From assembly GCA_025964635.1 (NCBI GenBank), contig JAOPYP010000057.1, forward strand, positions 1 to 8,456: a stretch of DNA of 8,456 nucleotides, read 5' to 3'. The stretch is from Actinomycetes bacterium (GTDB lineage: Bacteria; Actinomycetota; Actinomycetes; Streptosporangiales; Streptosporangiaceae). Under the pieces are notes generated by a model. That model searched no databases. It saw only the letters and a list, made by a program, of their open reading frames with translations, and was not told where the DNA came from. Shown here one piece after another: positions 1-4,787 of this stretch (positions are counted from its first letter, which is position 1; each line of letters opens with the position of its first letter). A program made the translations under genes and the position numbers.

Positions 1-66
1 GCGCAGCGAGATCTTCGCCTGCTCCCGTTGCTCCTTGATGTACTCACCGATGGAGCTCACTCGCAT
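1..66 (-). CDS. XRE-family HTH transcriptional regulator, N-terminus only
   Basis: The last 66 bases, read on the minus strand, encode MRVSSIGEYIKEQREQAKIS followed by LR, then run off the window. The pattern S-I-G-x-Y-[IL]-[KR]-x-Q-R, ending in I-S-L-R, is the first helix of a well-known actinobacterial Cro/C1-type (XRE) DNA-binding regulator family. In that family the recognition helices follow directly, so the DNA-binding domain proper lies outside the window. I chose the ATG at 66-64 because AGGTGA (minus strand, 77-72) lies 5 nt upstream. A GTG at 60-58 is a possible second start. The gene follows the asparaginase gene in the same direction after a 182-bp gap. The AT-rich inverted repeat just upstream suggests autoregulation or separation from the upstream operon. 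Which target genes it controls cannot be told. The family call rests on only 22 residues. Confidence 0.72.
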   Translation of the reverse strand, partial: MRVSSIGEYIKEQREQAKISLR

Positions 67-93
67 TGGACTCACCTATGCAGTGAATCAAAA

Positions 94-126
94 GGTGCTT
101 GCTTTTGCAAACGCCCAGCAAGCACC
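94..126 (-). promoter_or_regulatory. 10-bp perfect inverted repeat before the HTH gene (operator and/or terminator)
   Basis: GGTGCTTGCT (94-103) is matched exactly by AGCAAGCACC (117-126), with a 13-nt spacer. The spacer region contains the palindrome TTTGCAAA (104-111). On the minus strand, the direction of transcription of both flanking genes, the second arm is followed at once by TTTT. The element therefore also has the form of an intrinsic terminator (10-bp stem, 13-nt loop, short U-tract) for the asparaginase operon. The dip in G+C and the nested palindrome equally suit an operator for the HTH protein starting 28 nt downstream. TTTGCAAA resembles the core of sites described for the RamB-type HTH regulators of corynebacteria. 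That is only a resemblance. Confidence 0.6.
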
Positions 127-198
127 CCAGACCCGGCCCGGCGGGAGACGGGGCGTAGTGGGGTGGACGGCCTGGAAGCCTGGGGCCGGGCGGCCCGG

Positions 199-283
199 CG
201 CGCTCAGCCGGTAAGCGTGGCGCGGACCACGCCGGCGGCCCGCCGCGCTCAGCCGGGCAGCGTGGCGCGGACGACGCCGACGG
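199..283. repeat. 45-bp tandem duplication of the asparaginase gene 3' end
   Basis: Positions 199-238 and 244-283 match at 36 of 40 bases with an offset of exactly 45 bp. The second copy (in plus coordinates) holds the last codons and TGA of the asparaginase gene (VGVVRATLPG-stop). The first copy lies beyond that stop and, read in the same frame, encodes AGVVRATLTG-stop. The gene's last ~13 codons, including a stop, are thus present twice. The differences are at 212, 213, 228 and 235 compared with 257, 258, 273 and 280. The outer copy is not needed for the present reading frame and looks like a remnant. Confidence 0.85.
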
Positions 284-1190
284 TCCGGCTCCCGCCCAGC
301 ACCGTGACGGCGCCGATCTCGTCCAGCGCCGAGTCCGGCACTCCTGGCCTGGTGGTCACGCCCAGCCGCCGCAGCAGCGCGACGGTGACCGGCTCCCGGG
401 CCCGGGCCGACCCATCCTCGATCTTGAACGCCGCCGCGCGCCCGTCGGCCAGCGCGAACGCCTGCACGCCCTCCGCCCCGGCCTTGACCAGCAGGCCCGG
501 GACCGTGGCCATCAGGGCCCGCTCCGGGCGCAGGCTCCCCGACGTCCATTCCGGGTGGGCCCGCATCGCGTCGGCCACCCGCCGCTCAGGCGTTCCCGGC
601 GGCGCGATGACCATCGCCTGGAACGCCCGAGTTAGGCCGGCCAGCGACAGCGCGAACACGGGGGCGCCGCACCCGTCCACCCCCACCGCCGCGGACTGCT
701 CCCCGGCCAGGCCCTCGAGGGCCTGGCGGAGCGCGACTTGGAGCGGATGAGCGGGATCCGTATACGTATCCGTGGGCCATCCGGCAACTACGCAGGTAGC
801 GAGCATGGCCGCGTGCTTGCCGGAGCAGTTCATGTGTACCCGGTCGGGCTCCCCGCCCTCGCGCAGGTACTCCCGCTGGAACACCTCTTCCCGGGGCAGC
901 GCGCGCGGGCACTGCAGGTCGTCCTCGGTCAGTACGGCCCGGGCCAGGATCTTCCGCACCCCGTCGACGTGGAAGTCCTCACCCGAGTGACTGGCCGCGG
1001 CCAGCGCGAGCAGCTCACCATCCAGGTCGAGCCCGCAGCGCAGCATCCCGGCGGCCTGCATCGGCTTGTTCGCCGAGCGCGGGAAGATCGGCGCGTCCCC
1101 CGGGCCGGCGGCCAGCTGCGGCGCCCCGTCGGCTCCGATCATCCGCAACGAAACGCGGTGCCGCGACTCGACGAACCCCGACCGGACCAC
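249..1190 (-). CDS. Asparaginase-II family protein (putative L-asparaginase)
   Basis: This 313-residue protein belongs to the asparaginase II family (PF06089), predicted to hydrolyse L-asparagine or a related amide to the acid and ammonia in the cytoplasm. Visible signatures are VVRSGFVES at the N-terminus, FPRSANKP (S39-x-x-K42), AAASHSGE (66-71 region), MNCSGKH (C122, K125), VDGCGAP (C174) and FKIEDGS (K256). These match the Ser-Lys pairs and the Cys/Lys/Cys metal site described for the Rhizobium etli inducible asparaginase of this family. The exact residue pairing is my alignment by eye. It is the last gene of a probable minus-strand operon, 16 bp after the BKACE stop. The start is uncertain. 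GTG at 1190-1188 is the only ordinary start codon in frame, has no clear Shine-Dalgarno, and falls inside a conserved-looking strand. The frame stays open upstream to 1221, reading AAVTEPILAE before the GTG. Amide specificity cannot be told from sequence. Confidence 0.88.
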   Translation of the reverse strand: MVRSGFVESRHRVSLRMIGADGAPQLAAGPGDAPIFPRSANKPMQAAGMLRCGLDLDGELLALAAASHSGEDFHVDGVRKILARAVLTEDDLQCPRALPREEVFQREYLREGGEPDRVHMNCSGKHAAMLATCVVAGWPTDTYTDPAHPLQVALRQALEGLAGEQSAAVGVDGCGAPVFALSLAGLTRAFQAMVIAPPGTPERRVADAMRAHPEWTSGSLRPERALMATVPGLLVKAGAEGVQAFALADGRAAAFKIEDGSARAREPVTVALLRRLGVTTRPGVPDSALDEIGAVTVLGGSRTVGVVRATLPG

Positions 1191-1206
1191 CTCGGCGAGG
1201 ATGGGT

Positions 1207-2073
1207 TCAGTGACGGCTGCTCACCCCCAGCATGTCCCGCGCCTCGTCGGGGGCCAGCGGCGGCCGCTGGGCCAGCCCGGCGAGGGTGGCCGCCCGCTCG
1301 ACGAGTTCGGCGTTCCGGGCCACGGGCCGGCCCCGGGCGAACGTGGTGGTGTCCTCCATGCCGACCCTCAGGTGGCCGCCCGCGCCGAGCGCGCCCAGCA
1401 GCACCGGCAGCGTGGTCCGCCCGATCCCGGTGGCGGACCACGTCGCGCCGTCGGGTAGCGCGGCCACCGCGGCCACCAGGGCGGCCACCGTGCCCGGCAT
1501 GCCGCCGGGCACGCCCATCACCAGGTCGCAGTGCACGTGCCCGCCGTGCGGCGGGCCCAGCTCGTCCAGCAGCCGGTGCAGCGTGGCCGCCTGCCCCAGG
1601 TCGAACAGCTCGAACTCCGGCACCACCCCGGCCGCCTGGGTCCGCGCGTAGAGCTCGCGGATGAACGGCCAGGGGTTGGCAAACACCTCGTCGCCGAAAT
1701 TGACCGTGCCGCAGGTCAGGGAGCAGGCGTCGGGCGCCGCCTCGAGCACCGCGAGCCGGTCGTCGAAGCTGTCCGTGACGGCGCCGCCGGTGGACAGCTG
1801 CACGATCAGGTCGGTGCTCTCGCGCAGCGCCTGCACGGTGTCCTTGAGCCGGCCCAGGTCCAGGGTCGGCCGCGCCCGGCCGTCCCGGATGTGAACGTGG
1901 ATCACCGCGGCGCCGGCGGCCCGGCATTCCACCGCGGTCGTGGTCAGCTCGTCCAGGGTGACCGGCAGCGCCGGGACAGACGCCTTCTCGGATTCCGCAC
2001 CGGTCGGCGCCACCGTGATGAGCGTGCCCGGCCGGGCGGGTGCGGGACGGTTGGAAGTCATGTCGGGCAGCAT
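1207..2073 (-). CDS. Beta-keto acid cleavage enzyme (BKACE / 3-keto-5-aminohexanoate cleavage family)
   Basis: This 288-residue TIM-barrel enzyme belongs to PF05853 (formerly DUF849). Members condense a beta-keto acid with acetyl-CoA and cleave it to acetoacetate plus a new CoA ester, using a divalent metal. Visible motifs are APTGAESEK near residues 22-30, the metal-binding HVHIRD (H59, H61), QLSTGG (92-97), CGTVNFGD, and RVGMED (R236, E240, D241). They correspond to the metal histidines and catalytic Arg/Glu/Asp described for the lysine-fermentation enzyme Kce. Length is normal for the family. ATG at 2073 is preferred because GAGGA lies just upstream. ATG at 2061 would give 284 residues. 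It sits between the TIM-barrel gene (69 bp upstream) and the asparaginase gene (16 bp downstream), all on the minus strand. Lysine fermentation is unlikely to be its role in an actinomycete, and the keto-acid substrate is unknown. Confidence 0.9.
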   Translation of the reverse strand: MLPDMTSNRPAPARPGTLITVAPTGAESEKASVPALPVTLDELTTTAVECRAAGAAVIHVHIRDGRARPTLDLGRLKDTVQALRESTDLIVQLSTGGAVTDSFDDRLAVLEAAPDACSLTCGTVNFGDEVFANPWPFIRELYARTQAAGVVPEFELFDLGQAATLHRLLDELGPPHGGHVHCDLVMGVPGGMPGTVAALVAAVAALPDGATWSATGIGRTTLPVLLGALGAGGHLRVGMEDTTTFARGRPVARNAELVERAATLAGLAQRPPLAPDEARDMLGVSSRH

Positions 2074-2125
2074 GCATCCTCGGTCGAGCCCGCGTCCAGC
2101 GCCGTGGCCTGCGGCGCGGCTAGCA

Positions 2126-2142
2126 GGTGGGTGGGTGGGTGG
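2126..2142 (+). other. G-tract run, possible G-quadruplex in operon spacer
   Basis: GGTGGGTGGGTGGGTGG occupies 2126-2142, directly abutting the stop codon of the TIM-barrel gene (TGA on the minus strand at 2145-2143). Three GGG tracts and two flanking GG tracts, all separated by single T, could form a two-tetrad quadruplex or a bulged three-tetrad one. The G-rich strand is the template strand of the minus-strand operon, so the mRNA carries the C-rich complement. It fills about a quarter of the 69-bp gap before the BKACE gene. Confidence 0.45.
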
Positions 2143-3069
2143 TCAGCGGCTGGTGCTCAGCCGGGGAGCGGTAAGCCCGAACCGGGCCGGCGGTGAGCTG
2201 GCCGGGGCAGGGGAAGGGCTGCCCGGAGGCGGGCCCGCCGGCGCCGCGCCCGCGGGGGCCTCCCCGGGGGCGGCCAGATTGGACCGGGCAAACTCCAGCG
2301 CCTCGGCCAGGTCCGCCTGCCGTGCCTCCTGGGTCGGCGCGCGGAATGTCTTGACCTCCAGCACGATCAGCCCCTGGTAGTCCTCGGCGGCCAGCCGGTG
2401 CAGCAGCGGCGCGCACGGCTGGGTACCCCGCCCGGGGACCAGGTGCTCGTCACGGTTGGGCACCCCGTTGCCGTCGGCCAGGTGCACGTGGGAGAGCCGG
2501 GGGCCGAGCTCGTCAGCCATGGCGAGCGCGTCCGACCCGGACACGGCCGTGTGCGACAGGTCCAGGGTGATGTGGGGATAGTCCATCGGGACCGGGTTCC
2601 AGGACGGGGCGTACGGCGCGATCTCGGCGCCCCTCGCCCGCAGCGGGAACATGTTCTCCACCGCGAACACCACGTCAGTCTCGTCCTGCATCCGGGCCAG
2701 GCCGGCCCCGAAGTCCCGGGCGTACTCCCGCTGCCAGCGGAACGGGGGGTGCACCACGACCACCCGCGCGCCGAGCTGCTCGGCCACGTCCTTGGCCCGG
2801 ACCAGCTTGCCCCACGGCTCGCGCCCCCACACCCGCTGGGTGATCAGCAGGCAGGGCGCGTGCACCGCGAGGACCGGGACGCCGTGATAGTCGGCGAGTC
2901 GGCGCAGGACATCCACGTCCTGGCTGACCGCGTCCGCGGTGACCATCACCTCGACCCCGTCGTAACCCAGGCGTGCCGCGACCTCGAACGCATCCGGCGT
3001 CCGGTCCGGGTAGACCGACGCGGTCGATAGCGCCACCAGGCGTCGCGGCGCTGTGCCCGCTTGGCTCAC
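2143..3069 (-). CDS. Sugar phosphate isomerase/epimerase-like TIM-barrel protein
   Basis: This 308-residue protein belongs to the xylose isomerase-like / AP endonuclease 2 TIM-barrel superfamily (PF01261). That superfamily includes metal-dependent sugar and inositol isomerases/epimerases and, less often, endonuclease IV. Visible motifs are RLGYDGVEV (33-41), VHAPC (H70), VVVVHPPF (H107), FAVENMF (E138), ITLDLSHT (D170, H173), LSHVHLADG (H194, H196) and IVLEVKT (E238). The E-D-H-E set is the usual metal site. Residues after about 265 form an Ala/Pro-rich tail of roughly 45 residues with no recognisable fold. GTG at 3069 is chosen because AAGGAG lies 5 nt upstream and homology begins right after it. 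The open frame continues upstream to 3531 but is antisense to radA. It heads the leftward operon and is divergent from radA. Substrate is unknown. The missing complete nine-ligand endonuclease IV set makes a DNA repair role unlikely. Confidence 0.85.
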   Translation of the reverse strand: MSQAGTAPRRLVALSTASVYPDRTPDAFEVAARLGYDGVEVMVTADAVSQDVDVLRRLADYHGVPVLAVHAPCLLITQRVWGREPWGKLVRAKDVAEQLGARVVVVHPPFRWQREYARDFGAGLARMQDETDVVFAVENMFPLRARGAEIAPYAPSWNPVPMDYPHITLDLSHTAVSGSDALAMADELGPRLSHVHLADGNGVPNRDEHLVPGRGTQPCAPLLHRLAAEDYQGLIVLEVKTFRAPTQEARQADLAEALEFARSNLAAPGEAPAGAAPAGPPPGSPSPAPASSPPARFGLTAPRLSTSR

Positions 3070-3074
3070 CGTGG

Positions 3075-3080
3075 CTCCTT
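3075..3080 (-). promoter_or_regulatory. Shine-Dalgarno fixing the TIM-barrel gene start
   Basis: AAGGAG on the minus strand (3080-3075) lies 5 nt before GTG 3069-3067. It is the clearest ribosome binding site in the window, and it excludes the much longer upstream open frame as the real start. Confidence 0.75.
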
Positions 3081-3137
3081 CCGCACTCTGCGGCGGACCG
3101 TATCCCCGGGTCCCCCGGGCGTCGATCCGCCTTGGCC

Positions 3138-3143
3138 AGTTTA
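3138..3143 (-). promoter_or_regulatory. Candidate -10 hexamer for the leftward metabolic operon
   Basis: TAAACT (minus strand, 3143-3138) fits the actinobacterial TANNNT -10 pattern in the only AT-richer patch of the divergent spacer. It would start transcription near 3131, leaving a leader of about 60 nt. No convincing -35 is seen 16-19 bp upstream. Confidence 0.25.
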
Positions 3144-3235
3144 TGCGGCGGGCCGCGCTCAGTTGCTCACCGCAGGGGGCGCAGGAGTGTCGCTGCCCGG
3201 GAGTGTCGCCGGCCCCCGCTGTCGGTGCCTGCGGG

Positions 3236-3241
3236 TAGCGT
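3236..3241 (+). promoter_or_regulatory. Candidate -10 hexamer for leaderless radA transcription
   Basis: TAGCGT (3236-3241) fits TANNNT and ends 7 nt before the radA ATG, the spacing seen when transcription starts at the A of the start codon. radA has no Shine-Dalgarno in the preceding 15 nt, which agrees with a leaderless transcript. No good -35 is seen. Confidence 0.35.
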
Positions 3242-3248
3242 CCGGGCC

Positions 3249-4724
3249 ATGGCGAAGTCCTCGGCGGGCCCGGCGTTCCAGTGCGCGGAATGCGGGTGGC
3301 GCACCACCAAATGGTCGGGCCGCTGCGGCGAGTGCCAGGCCTGGGGCACGGTCCAGCAGGTCGCCGCGTCCAGGGTGGGCCGGGCGGCCGGCTTCGGCAG
3401 CGCCGCCCTGGCGGGCCTGGGCGGCGCTGGCCTGGGCGCTGGCCTGGGCGGTGCTGGCCTGGGCGACGGGAGCCTCGCCGGTGCAGGCCTGAGCGGGCCA
3501 CCGTCCGCCCTGGCCCCGGCCAGCCCGGCACTGCCCATCGGCGAGGTCGACGCCAGCGCCGCCGGGGCCCGCCCGACCGGGCTGAACGAACTGGACCGGG
3601 TGCTGGGCGGCGGCCTGGTGCCCGGGGCGGTGGTGCTGCTGGCCGGCGAACCGGGCGTGGGCAAGTCCACCCTGCTGCTGGAGGCGGGCAGCCACGCTGC
3701 CGAGGTGGGCCCGGTCCTGTACATCACCGGCGAGGAATCCGCCGCGCAGGTGCGGCTGCGGGCGGACCGGGTCGGCGCCGTGGCCGGGAACCTCTACCTG
3801 GCCGCGGAGACCGACCTGGCCACGCTGCTCGGCCACGTGGCGGCGGTGCGGCCCCAGTTGCTGATCGTCGACTCGGTGCAGACCATCACGATGGAGGGGG
3901 TGGATGGCACCCCCGGCGGGGTCAGCCAGATCCGCGCGGTCACCGCGGCCCTCATCGCGGTGGCCAAGCAGCACGCGCTGACCACCATGCTGGTCGGGCA
4001 CGTGACCAAAGACGGCTCCATCGCCGGCCCGCGGGCCCTGGAACACCTGGTCGACGTGGTGCTGCACTTCGAGGGTGACCGGCACGCCCAGTTCCGCATG
4101 GTCCGGGCGGTGAAGAACCGTTACGGCCCGACCGACGAGATCGGCTGCTTCGATCTTGGCGAGTCGGGGATCACCGAGCTGCCCGACCCGAGCGGGCTCT
4201 TCCTCACGCACCGGCAGAACGCGGTGCCCGGCACGTGCGTGACCGTGACCCTGGAAGGCCGCCGCCCGCTGCTCAGCGAGGTGCAGACGCTGGTGGCGCC
4301 GTCCACCCTGGACATCCCCCGCCGGGTCACCTCCGGGCTGGACGCGTCCCGGGTCGGCATGGTCCTCGCGGTGCTGTCCCGGCGCGCCGACCTCAAGCTG
4401 GGCAAGCAGGACGTGTACGCGGCCACTGTGGGCGGGGTCCGGCTCGGCGAGCCGTCCGTGGACCTGGCCGTGGCGCTCGCCCTGTCCAGCGCGGTGGTGA
4501 ACCTCAGCGTGCCCGGCTCAGTGGTGGCGATCGGCGAGGTGGGCCTGGCCGGCGAGGTCCGCCGGGTCACCGGGGTGCAGCGCCGGCTCGGGGAGGCGGA
4601 ACGGATGGGGTTCCGGCTGGCGATCGTTCCCGCGGGCTCGGCCGCAGCCGGCACCTCCGGGGGGATCGAAGTGCGGGAGGTCGAGGACATCCGGGCGGCC
4701 ATGGCCGCCGCCTTCGGCGGCTGA
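3249..4724 (+). CDS. radA: DNA repair protein RadA (Sms)
   Basis: RadA is a RecA-related, ATP-dependent, hexameric helicase-like protein that drives branch migration and processing of recombination intermediates. Among its 491 residues are an N-terminal C4 zinc finger (C12, C15, C26, C29), a Gly/Leu/Ala-rich linker (about 52-98), and Walker A GEPGVGKST (133-141). These are followed by Walker B LLIVDS (204-209), the RadA-specific KNRYG motif (289-293), and a C-terminal Lon-protease-like domain (about 370-470; VGGVRLGEPSVDLAVALALS) lacking a protease active site. All hallmark residues are intact. ATG 3249 gives MAKSSAGPAFQCAECG, matching the family N-terminus. Longer in-frame starts would add about 90 unrelated residues. 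No Shine-Dalgarno is visible. The linker is longer and more repetitive than in model RadA proteins. disA follows 63 bp downstream in the same direction, and RadA is reported to inhibit DisA in Bacillus and mycobacteria. Confidence 0.97.
   Translation: MAKSSAGPAFQCAECGWRTTKWSGRCGECQAWGTVQQVAASRVGRAAGFGSAALAGLGGAGLGAGLGGAGLGDGSLAGAGLSGPPSALAPASPALPIGEVDASAAGARPTGLNELDRVLGGGLVPGAVVLLAGEPGVGKSTLLLEAGSHAAEVGPVLYITGEESAAQVRLRADRVGAVAGNLYLAAETDLATLLGHVAAVRPQLLIVDSVQTITMEGVDGTPGGVSQIRAVTAALIAVAKQHALTTMLVGHVTKDGSIAGPRALEHLVDVVLHFEGDRHAQFRMVRAVKNRYGPTDEIGCFDLGESGITELPDPSGLFLTHRQNAVPGTCVTVTLEGRRPLLSEVQTLVAPSTLDIPRRVTSGLDASRVGMVLAVLSRRADLKLGKQDVYAATVGGVRLGEPSVDLAVALALSSAVVNLSVPGSVVAIGEVGLAGEVRRVTGVQRRLGEAERMGFRLAIVPAGSAAAGTSGGIEVREVEDIRAAMAAAFGG
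3416..3470 (+). repeat. Gly/Leu-rich tandem repeat in the RadA linker
   Basis: Four consecutive units begin CCTGGGCG: 3416-3430 (15 bp), 3431-3442 (12 bp), 3443-3457 (15 bp) and 3458-3470 (13 bp, partial). They encode LGGAG, LGAG, LGGAG, LGDG. The units keep frame and sit between the zinc finger and the ATPase core, where a length change should be tolerated. Confidence 0.8.
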
Positions 4725-4752
4725 TTGTCGGCCGGTGACCTGGAGCCGTCGA

Positions 4753-4758
4753 TACACT
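4753..4758 (+). promoter_or_regulatory. Candidate internal -10 hexamer for disA
   Basis: TACACT fits TANNNT and lies in the 63-bp radA-disA gap. It would start transcription near 4765, about 22 nt before the proposed GTG start at 4788. No matching -35 is evident, so disA may depend mainly on readthrough from radA. Confidence 0.35.
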
Positions 4759-4787
4759 GGGCCCGTCCAGCAACCTCCGGGGGTTCT

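Noticed and set aside
130..200. GC-rich hairpin as terminator after the asparaginase gene
   Set aside because: Short complementary GC runs exist, but none gives a long continuous stem. The inverted repeat at 94-126 is a better candidate.
28..750. 240-codon plus-strand open frame
   Set aside because: It is antisense to the asparaginase gene. Its Arg/Pro/Ala/Ser-rich product is typical of GC-rich shadow frames, and the opposite strand has clear family motifs.
738..1664. 308-codon plus-strand open frame
   Set aside because: It is antisense to the asparaginase and BKACE genes, with low-complexity Arg/Pro/Ala in its second half and no recognisable domain.
2143..3069. Endonuclease IV (DNA repair) assignment for the TIM-barrel gene
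   Set aside because: The position beside radA is tempting, but the full set of zinc ligands and DNA-binding motifs of endonuclease IV is not seen. The E-D-H-E set fits isomerase/epimerase-type members.
3070..3531. N-terminal extension of the TIM-barrel protein into radA
   Set aside because: A clear AAGGAG ribosome binding site and the start of homology place the start at 3069. The extension would be antisense to the zinc-finger region of radA.
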